Below, in pieces: positions 30,998 to 42,227 of a stretch of DNA of 64,000 nt. Source of the stretch: Thecaphora thlaspeos (Eukaryota; Basidiomycota; Ustilaginomycetes; Urocystidales; Glomosporiaceae); assembly GCA_900291925.1 (NCBI GenBank), contig UWYS01000005.1, positions 1,116,001 to 1,180,000 on the forward strand, given 5' to 3'. The notes beneath the pieces were generated by a model. The model did no database searches. It was given only the letters and a program-made list of their open reading frames with translations, and was not told where the DNA came from. The position numbers and the translations under genes are program-made. Position 1 is the first letter of the stretch. Each line of letters starts with the position of its first letter.

Positions 30998-32421
30998 GTC
31001 GAGCTGGGCCAGACCGGGCCGGGCCTCGCTAGGTTGGAGCGCCGACGACAAGCACAGGTCCGCTGGTCATGCGACGACGGTCGATTACCTGCTTGAACGC
31101 TCTGCTCTAGAGCGAGCTCTGCGGCAAGGACATGTAGACGAGACCACCTCGAACACGATACGTCCTTGAGATAGAAGCTTGGAGGCGATAGCGTCGTCAA
31201 AAGCGAGCATACAAGGACCAAAAACATCAATCGGAGCGCATACAAGGACGAAAAGCATCAATCGGGGCGCATACATGCTGTAGCGAAAGGGTGGATGATG
31301 GTGTCCGGGGTCGAGAAGTGGTTGGCAGGAGGCTGGGCCGTCTTGGGGCGCGACTTTATCCGGAGGTGGGCCGCGAGTTAACCCGCACGTCTCGATGTGG
31401 AGGTTTGGTGCGTGATTACTCGCGCGAAACGCGGCGGCACGATTGACGCGGCTTGTTGTGCCCCCGGCATGGTGGTGCGCGGCCTAGTGCTCAACGTAGG
31501 CTCGTTCGCCAGAGAGCTCTCTGCCCGGCTCGCCACCTAGGCTCGGCGTGGCTCGGCAAAGGAGGCAAGCAAAGCGGCACCAAAAATAGGGGTGCTGCTG
31601 CCACATACAGCTGATGCAGGGCCACCCACGCCCCGCCACGCCAGGCAGCAGCGGCTGTGCAACACATGCACCCAAGCAACGCAACGCAACGCAACGCCGC
31701 CCGACGCCCGACGCCCGAGCCCCCCAATTTCGGCCTGCCCGAGGCCGCCAGCAGCAGCAGCAGCAGCAACACCACCACCATCGACGATACCACCACCACC
31801 ACCACCACCACCACCGCCCCTGCCCCTCCCGCCCCCGGACATCCCATCCCACCTTTTCTTGTTCTGCGCCTCCACCACCAGCACTTCGTTTCCCTCGGCC
31901 GACGGGCTCGGCCCAACTCTTTCTTTCTTTGTCCCACCGCACCATCGTCTTCCCGACAACCCACCTCGATCCCCATCTGCCCTTCTGTTCCCGTCTCTCT
32001 TGGCCTCGCATTCGCCTTCCTTCTCCCGCGCTCCTCCGTCACTGCACAGTCATTGCAACCAGTCTAGTGTCTGCTGCGCTCGTCGGACCACCCCTCTTTG
32101 CAACCGTTCCGCCTTTTCTCTCTCTCTCACACACACTCCCGCCGCACGGCAACCGCAACCGCAATCGCACTCTCCTTCGCATCGTAGACCCGTCTCTGCG
32201 GCCTTTGCTCCACATCTGGCTTCAGTCTGCGCTTTCGCAAAGCCAGTCCTTCCTTTCCTCTACCTCATACGCCCGACGCTGGATCGTCCTTGCTCCGTCT
32301 CCCCTTCCCTTCCTTCGATCGCAATCTTACCCCACTGCTCCTGCATCTCAGTGCTGCCTTCTCACGCCTCGACAATCGCTCGGCCTATACCTTCAATTGA
32401 TCGCCCGTCCGCTCGCCCACC
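30998..32421. other. 1.4-kb intergenic region between lipoate ligase and OPY2
   Basis: The first part holds a 31-bp direct repeat (separate entry). From about 31660 the region is rich in CCA/CAG/CTC tracts and pyrimidines, as expected of the promoter and long 5' leader of OPY2. Very long open frames on both strands here (for example 31592-32689 on plus) are compositional and do not resemble proteins. Confidence 0.45.
31208..31269. repeat. Two tandem copies of a 31-bp unit
   Basis: The units 31208-31238 and 31239-31269 begin GCATACAAGGAC and end AATCGGRGC. They differ at three positions, and a third copy starts (GCATACA at 31270) and decays. The repeat is noncoding and lies about 210 nt after the lipoate ligase stop. 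Confidence 0.85.
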
Positions 32422-33341
32422 ATGCTTGGCCCGATACCGGCAACGTTCCGACACGTCCGCTCCAAGCGCGACAACAGCACCGGCTGCGCCGTCTGCGACT
32501 CGATCGCGCCTTGCCCCGCCTGCAATAAGGGCTATCAGTGCCAGCAGATCTTCCGTTCGTCGTGCCAAACCTGCCCCGTTAATAAGTGCGTCGTCATCGA
32601 GGGCAGCGACACGGGCTCCTTGGGCAACAACTCGTCCAGCTTCGGGGGCGCTCTCGGCGGCGTCCTTGCCGCCGTCGCCATCGGCATAGTCGTCTTCTTT
32701 CTCTGGAGAAGGTCGAGGCGCAGGCGCATCGCCCTCGCTACCGACGCCAGACGCCGATCCCAGCTGGCGGCACAGGAGAAGCGCGGCCTGGAAAACGGCG
32801 GCGTCACCATCCAGCTCGGCAACGGCAACGCCACCGGCGCACAGTTCGGTCAGCCGCATCCGCTCGACCAGGACACAGAGTGGACCCAGATGGAGGGTAA
32901 CCCGCTCAAAAGCCTCGAGAGCCTCGACCCGCTGCAGGAGCCCACTGTCTTCAAGCGACGCTCCTTCGGTGCCGCGACTCACCTCTCCAAGATCACCGAG
33001 GGCGCCGAGGAGGAAGAAGAGGAGGAGCACGAAGAGGATGACGCACAGCGAGGGAGCCAGGCCAACGGCGGCAACCGGGCCAGCCGGCACGGCCGCGACT
33101 CGAGCAGAAGCTCTTCCGTCCAGGTCGGCGTCGGCCCGCGCATCAGCATCGGCAGCGGAATCACCTTTTCCTCGGGCAACATCATCCCCATCACCTTCCG
33201 ACCCAGCCCCGCGTCGTCGATGGGCTCGAGCGGCATCCCCATCTCACCAGGCCCGCATTCGCCCGGCGGCGGGAGCCCCCTCTCCTTCCCCGCGCAAGCT
33301 CACCGCGCCGTCGGCTTGCCGATCGTTGAGATCACCAACAC

Positions 33342-33380
<39 letters not shown>

Positions 33381-34503
33381 GCTCCGTCCGGTCCGTTCGC
33401 CGCACCTCAACCTCCGCCTCGCGGACGGCGCAGAGCCGGGCAAGAGGCTCGAGAATGGAGGCGACAACAGCACAGAGTCCAGCGGATCGGTCACGGTCAG
33501 CGCACCGAAGGGCTCCTCGTCGTTGCTGACGCCCTACTCGGCGCCGGCCAACGGGCGCAAGCTGAGCTTCATGAATATCGATCCGGCGGCGGAGCTGGAG
33601 CAGTCGCGCGTTTACCTGCGCGCCGATCGGCCCCTCTCGACGGCGACGGTCAACACGATGGCCTCGGTCTCGACGGCTGGGCTCGACTACGCCCTCAGCG
33701 CGCCGCAGATCATTACACCGGTCACGGCCGACGGCGCGAGAAGGGTGCAGCTCAACAAGGGCGGCAAGGCGCAGCTGGTCCGTGGCAGCTCGCTCAAGCG
33801 CAAGGAGGCCGAGAGCTACGACTCGTCGCCCGTCACCACGCCGTCGACGGCCGACCACGGCGATCCCTTCACCGACGCTGCTGCCGCAGCCAACTCTGGT
33901 CCTGCCTCTGCCCCGCCCTACGCCCGCGGTCCTCCTGCGAGCCCGGACGACGGCGGCGGCGACATTTTGCTGAGGTCAGGCGACGGTCAAATGGCCGCCA
34001 GGAGGAGCCACATGAGCACGTCGACGCTGGGCATCCCGTTTGCCGACGAGCTCGTCGCGCTCAAGGCACCGACGGGCTCGAGCCCGGTGGATGCCGACCG
34101 CTCGTCGTGGCTGGGCGCGCGTACGTCATTTGCCACGTCGATCGGACGCGGCGGCGGCGATGGCAACGAAGACGGTGAGAATGTCGACGACCGCCGCAGC
34201 CCCTTTTCAGACGATGCGGCGGCGATGCCGCTGCCTGAGTCGAAAACGAAGAACCCCACGCCGCACGAGTACGATGCGCGGTTGAGCCGGACCGAGTCGA
34301 TCGGCGGGCTGAGCATGTTTGACCAATTCCCAATCAGCATCGCCACTGAACCGATCCCGGCGAATGCGAAGAGCAAGCTGATGAGCTTCGCCGAGAGGGA
34401 GGAGGATCGACGGGCGCGGACGCCAGGCGAGCAGAGGGAGGAGGTGCGTGAGGAGAGCGATGAAGACATCGAGACTGTACCGGTCACGCCGCGGCTGGGC
34501 TGA
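32422..34503 (+). CDS. OPY2: Opy2-type membrane anchor of the HOG/filamentation MAPK pathways
   Basis: A single-exon gene of 693 residues with a good start context (CACCATGC). Residues 22-56 form the cysteine-rich Opy2 extracellular domain: CAVCDSIAPCPACNKGYQC followed by CQTCPVNKC, eight cysteines in all. A membrane segment follows at about 75-95 (GGALGGVLAAVAIGIVVFFL) with an RRSRRRR stop-transfer. There is no N-terminal signal peptide, as in yeast Opy2. The long cytoplasmic tail is disordered, with a polyglutamine run of 12 encoded by pure CAG repeats (about 33343-33378). In yeast the tail recruits the adaptor Ste50, coupling Ste11 to the plasma membrane for osmostress and filamentation signalling. 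The short conserved docking motifs of the tail are not certain here. Confidence 0.85.
33343..33378 (+). repeat. Pure (CAG)n microsatellite coding for polyglutamine in OPY2
   Basis: About 12 uninterrupted CAG codons in the cytoplasmic tail. Pure trinucleotide tracts are prone to length change between strains. Confidence 0.9.
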
Positions 34504-35320
34504 GGCGACGGTGCGCATGGCAAGAGCGAACGTGGGTCGGCCTATGTGGTCGCTTGGTTGGTGCCTGCTGTAGAGACGTTGTGAGTTCGTTCTTGGATCA
34601 CCTCAGACGCGCGTGCTACCGCTGCTCGAGTGGACGTCGTGCAACTACCTAGCTTCTTGACCACCGTTTACTGTAGCAACGAGGGACGTAACGATGCATG
34701 TGAACCTTTTGAGTATCGTCTTTAGCGTGGCATGGCGTCGCGTGGCCAAAGTACTGTACGGAACGTCTGCTACGGAGCGGAGAGGATGCGAGACGGAAGC
34801 GCAGGCAGGACGAGAGAGTCGCGGCATCGTACGATTCGCCCTTGCGCGGCGCGAGAGAAAGGGCGAAATCGGCTGATTTGATTTTTTTTTTGGATTTTTG
34901 GAAGCTTCTCTTTTCACCTTTCTTGGGTGAGGGCGTTTGATTTGAAATGAAGCTGGCTCGCGCCTCAACAAAGAAGGCAGGGCGAGCCGGGCAACAAAAG
35001 TTTCGCAGCGGCCCGCCGCCTGGCCCCACGCACACACGCACGCACGCCCGTCCGCCCGTCGGCGCGCCATCCTTCTAAAAGACACACACACGCACACACG
35101 ACGCCACCTCGGCCACCCTGCTGCTGACCCCCAAGCCTGGCCCTGGCCTCCCGCGGCATCAGCGTGCCTTCCCCTCCTCCTCCTCCTCCTCCTCCTCCTT
35201 GCCTCCATATCAGCCCTCCCCTCCCCTTTCTCCTCCCCTCCCCCTTCTCCTCCCCTCGCTCCCTCCCCTCGTTTGTTCCTTCTCTGCTCTCCCCTCTGTA
35301 CACCACCTAACCTGCCCGCC
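34504..35320. promoter_or_regulatory. Intergenic region and 5' leader of CYP51
   Basis: This 817-nt gap lies between two genes on the same strand. The last 200 nt are almost pure pyrimidine on the plus strand, including a (CTC)n run (about 35174-35200), typical of highly expressed fungal genes. The run of T at 34881-34891 may be part of the OPY2 3' flank. Confidence 0.45.
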
Positions 35321-37033
35321 ATGATCGCGACGCAGCAACAGTCGATCGTCCAGCAGCTGCTCGCCTACACGCCCGTGGCCCACAGCAGCTTCGCCGTCCA
35401 GGCCGCCTTCCTCGCCGTCGCGCTTCCCCTGCTAGCCGTCGCCGTCAACGTGGCCCAGCAGCTCCTTGTCCCGCGCAGCGCCAACCTGCCCCCCGTCGTC
35501 TTCCACTACGTACCCATCATCGGCTCCGCCATCACCTACGGCATCGACCCCTACCGCTTCTTCTTCGAGTGCCGCGAAAAGTACGGCGATGTCTTCACCT
35601 TTGTCCTCCTCGGACGCAACGTCACCGTCGCCCTCGGCAGCAAGGGGAGCAACCTCATCTTCAACGGCAAGCTCAGCCAGGTCAGCGCAGAAGACGCATA
35701 CACCCACCTCACCACCCCCGTCTTCGGCAAGGAGGTCGTCTACGACGTCCCCAACCACGTCTTCATGGAGCAGAAGAAGTTTGTCAAGGTCGGCCTCTCG
35801 ACCGAGAACTTCCGCGTCTACGTCGGCCAGATCACCGAAGAAGTCACCGACTACATCCGCACCGACCCCAACTTCCGCCCCTTTGTCCACCAGAGCGCTA
35901 AGACGGCCGACGTCGACATCTTCACCGCCATGTGCGAGATCACCATCCTCACCGCCAGCCGCACGCTCCAGGGCAAGGAGGTGCGCGCCGGCCTCAACAA
36001 GTCCTTTGCCAACCTCTACCACGACCTCGACTCGGGCTTCACGCCCATCAACTTTGTCATCCCCAACCTGCCGCTGCCCAACAACTTCAAGCGCGACCGC
36101 GCCCAGCGCAGCATGAGCCAGTTCTACCAGGACATCATCGCCAAGCGCCGCAAGGAAGGGCTGCAGCACGACGAGCACGACATGATCAGCGCGCTCATGG
36201 AACAGAGCTACAAGAACGGCCGCCCCATCTCTGACGTCGAGATTGCGCACATGATGATCGCCCTGCTTATGGCTGGGCAGCACACGTCGTCGGCGACGGG
36301 ATCGTGGGCGCTGCTGCGCCTCGCGTCGCGCCCCGAGATCATCGAGGAGCTCTACCAGGAACAGGTGGCCGTCTACGGCGACGGTGCGGGCTCGGGCGCG
36401 GCGCTGCGACCGCTCGACTACGAGACGCAGAAGAACAGCGTTCCCAAGCTCGACGCGGTGGTGCGCGAGACGCTGCGCCTCCACCCGCCGATCCACAGCA
36501 TCATGCGCAAGGTGGTCTCGGACCTTCCGATTCCCTCTACGCTTGCGTCGTCGTCGTCGTCGTCGTCTTCGGGCGGCAAGGAGCGCGAGGGCGATACGTA
36601 CGTCATCCCCAAGGGTCACTACGTCCTAGCCGCACCGGGAGTGAGCCAAGTGGATCCTCGCGTCTGGAAAGACGCCGACCTGTTTGACCCTCACCGCTGG
36701 CTTTCCTCTGGCGGTGTGATCAAAGACGAAGACGATGTGCAGGGTCAGGGTGCTGGTGGGCAGAAGGAAGACGACAAGGTAGACTACGGTTGGGGCATGG
36801 TAACTACCGGAGCCAACTCACCGTACCTTCCCTTTGGAGCGGGCCGACACAGATGCATCGGTGAACAATTCGCTTACCTCCAACTTGGAACGATCATCGC
36901 TACGTTGGTTAGAAACTTTAAGTGGACCCTGACCGAACAGGGGTTCCCGGAACCGGATTATACTAGCATGGTCGTTCTTCCCAAGAAGAGCAAAATTAGG
37001 ATGTCCTTGAGGAACGATCAGCTCAAGCTTTGA
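35321..37033 (+). CDS. ERG11: Sterol 14-alpha-demethylase (CYP51)
   Basis: A single-exon gene of 570 residues for the ER cytochrome P450 that removes the 14-alpha methyl group of lanosterol or eburicol, the target of azole fungicides. The N-terminus has a membrane anchor (about 24-48). Signatures are FGKEVVYDVPNHVFMEQKKF in the substrate-recognition B' region, the I-helix AGQHTSSATGSWALLRL, the ExxR helix ETLRLHPPIHSIMRK and the haem loop PFGAGRHRCIGE with the cysteine at 512. The Tyr that aligns with Candida albicans Y132 is intact (Tyr141). Two low-complexity insertions, a Ser run encoded by TCG repeats (about residues 409-417) and an Asp/Gln/Gly-rich loop (about 469-488), lie before the haem loop. 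I chose the ATG at 35321 because it places the anchor normally. Erg24, the next enzyme, is encoded 27 kb away. Confidence 0.97.
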   Translation: MIATQQQSIVQQLLAYTPVAHSSFAVQAAFLAVALPLLAVAVNVAQQLLVPRSANLPPVVFHYVPIIGSAITYGIDPYRFFFECREKYGDVFTFVLLGRNVTVALGSKGSNLIFNGKLSQVSAEDAYTHLTTPVFGKEVVYDVPNHVFMEQKKFVKVGLSTENFRVYVGQITEEVTDYIRTDPNFRPFVHQSAKTADVDIFTAMCEITILTASRTLQGKEVRAGLNKSFANLYHDLDSGFTPINFVIPNLPLPNNFKRDRAQRSMSQFYQDIIAKRRKEGLQHDEHDMISALMEQSYKNGRPISDVEIAHMMIALLMAGQHTSSATGSWALLRLASRPEIIEELYQEQVAVYGDGAGSGAALRPLDYETQKNSVPKLDAVVRETLRLHPPIHSIMRKVVSDLPIPSTLASSSSSSSSGGKEREGDTYVIPKGHYVLAAPGVSQVDPRVWKDADLFDPHRWLSSGGVIKDEDDVQGQGAGGQKEDDKVDYGWGMVTTGANSPYLPFGAGRHRCIGEQFAYLQLGTIIATLVRNFKWTLTEQGFPEPDYTSMVVLPKKSKIRMSLRNDQLKL

Positions 37034-37640
37034 GAGCGAGGTGGTGCAACACTGGCGTAAACCCCGTGGTGGTGGTGGTGGTGGTGCAGTGATGGAAAGG
37101 GGGGGGGGGGGAGAGGTTTTAGAAGATAGAAGGAAAAGGGTCGACCGAGTCGGACATCTCAAGCTTTTTCTCTTTTCCTATGCGTACATCCACCCACACT
37201 ACACACACACCCCAGCGACATCTTCAACTACCTTTCATCTTTGCGCCTTTCTTATTTGGGGTTATTCGAATCGATGAATTTCATCCCTCCCCCCTTTTCA
37301 TCATTTTGCTCCTCCAACGTACAGTAGCCACTTTCACTTTGGATTTCCGGGACCAAAGATAAAGTAAAACACAAGAATATTTTCGAATGTCTCTGTGTAG
37401 TTGGTTGTGCATGCAGAAGTTGGAGATGGAACGAGAGTTTGCGGTGGGTAGAGGACAAGAATAGCAAGATATCGTGGATGGGAACAGAAGAAGAGATGGA
37501 AAGAGGAGAGGTGGCGAGGGACGTAGAGAGGGAGTAGATGACGGGACGAACAAGGTGATGAACCAAAAGAGGGCGAGAGAAGGGGGGGTTGGGGATGGAC
37601 GTTCGTCATGAATGATGACGGGATCGACAGTCGGACGTCA
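37034..37640. other. Intergenic region between convergent CYP51 and VTC1
   Basis: This 607-nt stretch holds 3' flanks. It contains a G-run (about 37098-37110), a (GGT)n patch (37068-37085) and several homopurine/homopyrimidine segments. No gene is visible. Confidence 0.45.
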
Positions 37641-38555
37641 TCAAGGTTCGTGTTCGAGGTGATTATGTTGTTGTACTATCGCGTCGAGGAGACAAAGATG
37701 CGACGAGTCAGTAACGACTGTTCGTTCACCTTTGCTCGTAACCCCCCCCCCCTTGTCCTTAGAACGCGCAGCGCCCATCGTCAAACTTACCTCGAACGAT
37801 AAAGTTCAAGAGAACCGCAACGAACAGGACGGCACAGATGAGTGGCGGTCCGACGAGGTCGTCAAAGTCTCCGGCCCACTTTTGCTTGATCAGTGTGACG
37901 CGCCTTTGGTAGCTGTACAGACCCCAGAGCAGCGTGAGGACGGCGATGCCGGCGTAGATGGTGCCGAACAGCTTGACGGTCGCAGAGGAAGAGTAGCCGC
38001 TGTTGGGACCGCCGTGGTGGTGTTCGTTGAAGAAGCTCGATGAGTTGAACAGCGCTAGGGCAAAGGAGCCGATCAGGATCGAGACGCGAAGCCACGAGAT
38101 CCAGGTGCGCTACGTGGGCGGTGACGAAAGGAGAAGGCGGCAGGGATTCACGAGTCATCAGGACCAACTGGCGCGTCGCTAGGCTGGGAACGGCTGGGGC
38201 TGGAGGGACTTACCTCGTTGGCAAACCAAACCTTTGCCTCTACCTTGCTCTGCGTGACGACCTTCTTGGGCTTGGGCACCCTCCTCGTCGGTCGCTCCGC
38301 TCCAGCGGTGGCACCGTAGCCGTTCCCCCTCGAGCTTCCCTCGCCTACATCATGATCGCCGCGCTGTTCGCCGGTAGACGAGGAGAGGAGGGGCTCCCTC
38401 TCTGCGTAGTTGGAGCTCGACGCTGTTCCGTTTCCCGCACCGCCAAAGATGGACTGCATGGCGACGACGGAGCGGCGGTAGGCGTACGAGAGCGTGCCGG
38501 GCGAGGACGGCGTCGAGAGGGTTTCGCGTGCAGAGCGACGGGATGTTGTCGACAT
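37641..38555 (-). CDS. VTC1: Vacuolar transporter chaperone subunit Vtc1
   Basis: Three exons, 38214-38555, 37791-38109 and 37641-37675, give 231 residues. The introns 38110-38213 and 37676-37790 have GTAAGT donors. The protein is the small membrane subunit of the VTC polyphosphate polymerase at the vacuole. The conserved core begins with KVWFANERTWISWLRVSILI, which spans the first splice junction. Two more membrane segments follow (LFGTIYAGIAVLTLLWGLYS and PLICAVLFVAVLLNFIV). Yeast Vtc1 is 129 residues, so the 100-residue Ser/Gly-rich N-terminal extension (YREPLLSSS-like patch, AEREPLLSSS) is notable. It contains an acidic-dileucine-type EREPLL signal that could direct vacuolar sorting (inference). 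The last exon is short and its acceptor could also lie a little upstream in the same frame. Confidence 0.88.
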
Positions 38556-39817
38556 TGGAGATGTGGGGGCTGCGGGGAGGAGAGGAGGGGAGGATAGGTG
38601 GTGGGTGTACGCTAACTAGCGGGCTGGCTGACTGGCTGGCGGTAAGGAGAAGAGGACGGGGCGGTAGCAGTGAACCGGAAGCCGAAAACGGTGGGATGTA
38701 TGCGTGCGGTTCTGCGTCGAGGTGGGTGGATGTGGTGGATGTAGTGGATGTGGTGGTGGTTCCGGGGAAGGGGCAGAGACGACGGTCGATGGCAGATGGG
38801 AGGCAAGAAGGTAGGACGGGGCGGACAAAGGCCGTGAATGCGAGCCGTCCGTTACGCATTCCCGTCCGCCCCCGCTCTCGGTCCAGCCAGCGGCGGCCAA
38901 CTTGGAACGTACCCGCCCATGCATCGCCGTCCCACCCCCGATCAGGGGGGCTCGCCTGATCGGGAAAACGGGTTTCGATTTGCCCGATCGCCAAGACGAC
39001 CTCGTCCCTCGAGAAAAGGGTCACGAGAGCTGAAATTTTTCTCCTTTTTCGCTGCCCCGCCAGGGTGCGCCCTCTTTTTTTTTTTCGTCGGCTGGAAAAA
39101 GGACAAAGGACGAGCAAGGCGCGCCACCAGGCCAATTTCGAAGGCGAGAGCTGTTCCTTTGCCAGCGAGTTAGACGACGGCCAAGCTGGAAGAACCCGAT
39201 ATATCGATTGCCTTGCTAGCTGAGAAGCCCTTGGCAGCTCCTGGGCGACGACGACCTGATGTAAAGGACCATCCCGACGACGTCCTACAGGACTAGTTCG
39301 AACCAAAGGCAGGCGTGGAAAAAAAAAGAAAAGAAAAAAAAAAAAAAGCGAAAACAGGCTCTCTTCTGCTGGCCACGGTCGGGTGTGTGTCTTCTTTGGC
39401 AAAGGCAAGAGACGAGGATGGGCGAGCCAGCCAGCCGGCCAGGGCTGGTCGCGCGCTCTGCCAGCTTCCTCTTCCTCCACGCCTCCCATCACCATCACCT
39501 TCACCCACCTTCGTCCTCTTCGTCTTCCTCCTTCCCTTCCGACCGACCGACCCTCGCCGCTCGCTCGCCCATCCTCCATCCTCGTCACCCCATCATCACC
39601 CATCCTCGCCTTTGATCCTCCTCCTCATCCTCCTCCCGTCGCCACCATTTCTTCCTCTGAAGCTTGATCTCGATCCGACGAGTCTCGTCTTTTTCACCTA
39701 TCAATCCAACCTCGCCCACTAGACGTCTCCTCTCGAGCTTCTTGACCCCCTTCGCACCTACACGTCTCCCTCTCACCTCGCACACCTTCACACACCTCAC
39801 CTCATCCACGAGTCAAG
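38556..39817. promoter_or_regulatory. Shared intergenic region of VTC1 and the KH-domain gene
   Basis: This 1.26-kb gap lies between divergent starts. It contains a T-run (39077-39086), an A-rich block (39318-39349) and, in the last 400 nt, pyrimidine-rich sequence with CATC repeats that suits the leader of the KH gene. A 417-codon minus-strand frame across it (38350-39603) overlaps VTC1 exon 1 in another frame and is not supported. Confidence 0.45.
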
Positions 39818-41355
39818 ATGTTGTCCGCTGAGCAGGCTACCACTGGTGAGCAGTCGGCCTCCCTCGCCCTCCTACTCCCTGCGTACGCAAACTCCGGCCA
39901 CATGTGGTCACATCTCGCCCTTCACAGTGTTGGACAGTATGCTGACTGGTCCGCTACCTCTTTTTCATGTTCTTCCTGCTCAACGTACCACCCCTCCCCC
40001 ACACTTCTCTCTCGGCTCGTGCCACCGCCTTCTCCTGCCCCTTCTGCCCTCTTGCCCTTCTTCCGCTCTCCCCTCGCACGTACTTGCGACCTCGCGACAA
40101 ACCTACAGAGACTCCCGTCGAGGTCCCTGCCACCTCCCCCGTCGCCGAGACCCCCGTCTCCGACAACGGCGCTGGCGCCGAGGCTGTCGCCGCCGATTCC
40201 TCCGCCGAGGGCGCCGACGAGTCGGTCCCCGTCGACCCCAAGGCCTCGCTCACTGTGCGTGCGCTCGTCAGCACCAAGGAGGCTGGCATCATCATCGGCA
40301 AGGGCGGCGCCAACGTCGCCGAGCTACGCGAAAAGACCGGCGTCAAGGCCGGCGTCAGCAAGGTCGTCCCTGGCGTCCACGACCGAGTCCTCAGCGTCAC
40401 CGGTACGCTCGAGGGCATCGCCGAGGCCTTTTCACTGATCGGCAAGACGATCCTCGAGAACCCGCTCAGCGTCAACGCCGATGGTACCCCTGCCCAGCCC
40501 GCCAACCAGCTTACCTCGGTCCGCCTGCTCATCTCGCACAACCTGATGGGCACCGTCATCGGACGCCAGGGCCTCAAGATCAAGCACATCCAGGACCTCT
40601 CGGGCGCCCGCATGGTCGCCTCCAAGGAGATGCTCCCCCAGAGCACCGAGCGCATCGTCGAGGTCCAGGGCAGCGTCGAGGCCATCCGCGTCGCTATCCT
40701 CGAGATTGCCAAGTGCCTCGTTGAGGACTGGGAGCGCGGCCAGGGCGTCGTTCTCTACCACCCCGGTCAGACCGATGGCGCTGGCGTCCTTGCCGCTGGC
40801 GGCATCGGCGGTCTCCAGCCGCAGCAGGGCGGCAGCGGCAACCGCCGCAACAACAACATCAATGGCGGTGCCGGCGGACCCGCCTATCTGACCAACGCCG
40901 TTGGCAACCTCAGCCTCGGCGGCCAGGGCGGCAACGGTGCGCGCCGAACCGACCCCAACGCCGCTGTCACCCCTGGCGGAGGCCTCGTTGCCGGCACGAC
41001 GCCGGTCTCGGCCAACGGCGGCAGCCAGGCCGCCTCTGCGCCGCCGCTCGTCGACCAGGCGAACCTGCGAACGCAGAACATCTCGATCCCCTCTGACATG
41101 GTCGGCTGCATCATTGGCAAGGGCGGAAGCAAGATTACCGAGATCCGACGACTGAGCGGCTCGAGAATCAGCATCGCCAAGATTCCGCACGACGAGACAG
41201 GCGAGCGCATGTTCACCATCCAGGGAACGCCTGAGGCCAACGAAAAGGCCCTCTTTCTGCTGTACAACCAGCTCGAGACCGAAAAGGAGCGTCGCACCAA
41301 CAACACGGCCGCCACCAACCAGGACGATACCCCGGCCGCGGCCACCTCGGCCTAA
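39818..41355 (+). CDS. Three-KH-domain RNA-binding protein (Rnc1/Pbp2/Hek2 type)
   Basis: Two exons, 39818-39845 and 40109-41355, give 424 residues; intron 1 is 39846-40108. The KH cores are clear. KH1 lies at about residues 55-125 (VRALVSTKEAGIIIGKGGAN), KH2 at about 142-215 (VRLLISHNLMGTVIGRQGLK) and KH3 at about 338-405 (ISIPSDMVGCIIGKGGSKI). Each has an intact GxxG loop (GKGG, GRQG, GKGG). Between KH2 and KH3 is a Gly/Asn-rich linker. The layout matches fission yeast Rnc1 and budding yeast Pbp2/Hek2, poly(C)-binding-type proteins that control mRNA stability, localisation and telomere or MAPK mRNA regulation. The exact orthologue cannot be told from inspection. The long intron right after the start codon is typical of strongly expressed fungal RNA-binding protein genes. 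Confidence 0.92.
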
Positions 41356-42227
41356 GCGGGCGCTGAGAGAGAGAGAGAGAGAGAGAGAAGAAAGAAGAGG
41401 GAGACACCGAGAGGGCGGCGATCTGCGGCGCTCGGGCCTCTCGTTTGCCTCCTCTCATCGCCTGCTGCGCCCTACATCGCTTTCGTTTGCTTTCCCCCTT
41501 TCCGCCATCTTCACCGCCGATGCGGCTTGGCAGCGTGCGGAGCTTGCCTTGCCATTTTGCAGACATGAGAAAGCTTAGCGCCCGAGATCTACCTTATCCC
41601 TTTGTAGACTAGGACGGCCGTTGCAGCAGGAGGAGGGAGGAGGGAGGGACAGTAAGAAGCAGTGAACGTTGGGAGCGAGCCGGAGGCTGATCGAAGTGGA
41701 AGCATAGCCCCGGTCGGTGGAGGGATTTTGCGAGGCAAGGGGGGGGGGGGGCGGCGGGCGAGTAGAGTGTCACTGATCGATCCAGGAAGCCGACGACGAA
41801 GTTGTCGATGATGAGCGTGGACGATGCTGAAGTTCGGGCGCCAGCTCGAAATACTGTATTACCAGAGAACCAGCCCAGAAAAGTTAGCTTTGAACAAGGT
41901 CGCACCGGCGCTCTGCCATGCCCTGTGTCGTAGTAGCCTAGCCGTTGTCGTACGCGACGATGCGACTGGTCTTTACAGCAGAGCGATACGTGAGGCGGAA
42001 CGATGTACAGTTTGTCGACGAGGTACCGATGGATGCACCACCATGCAGGGCGTGAGGCGCTGTGGTCAGAATAGAAGGCTGCGACGTGATGTAGCATCAA
42101 AGCGTCACAAGGTTGGAAGCGTCGCAGAAAGCGGACTGGGAAGATGGAAGGAATGTGGTAAAGTCGCTCGTCATCGAGGCGTGACAAGAGATTGACCGGC
42201 TTCGGGAAGGCGGGGCCGCACGCGCGG
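41356..42227. other. Intergenic region between convergent KH gene and NTPase gene
   Basis: This 872-nt region contains a (GA)n microsatellite (about 41367-41388) just after the KH stop and a run of 12 G (about 41741-41752). No coding sequence is supported. Confidence 0.5.

Noticed and set aside
31592..32689. 365-codon Pro/Ser-rich frame and its antisense partners
   Set aside because: The composition follows CCA/CTC tracts of the OPY2 leader and the end overlaps OPY2 in another frame.
38350..39603. 417-codon minus-strand open frame
   Set aside because: It overlaps VTC1 exon 1 in another frame and crosses A/T homopolymers and promoter sequence; the translation has no protein-like pattern.
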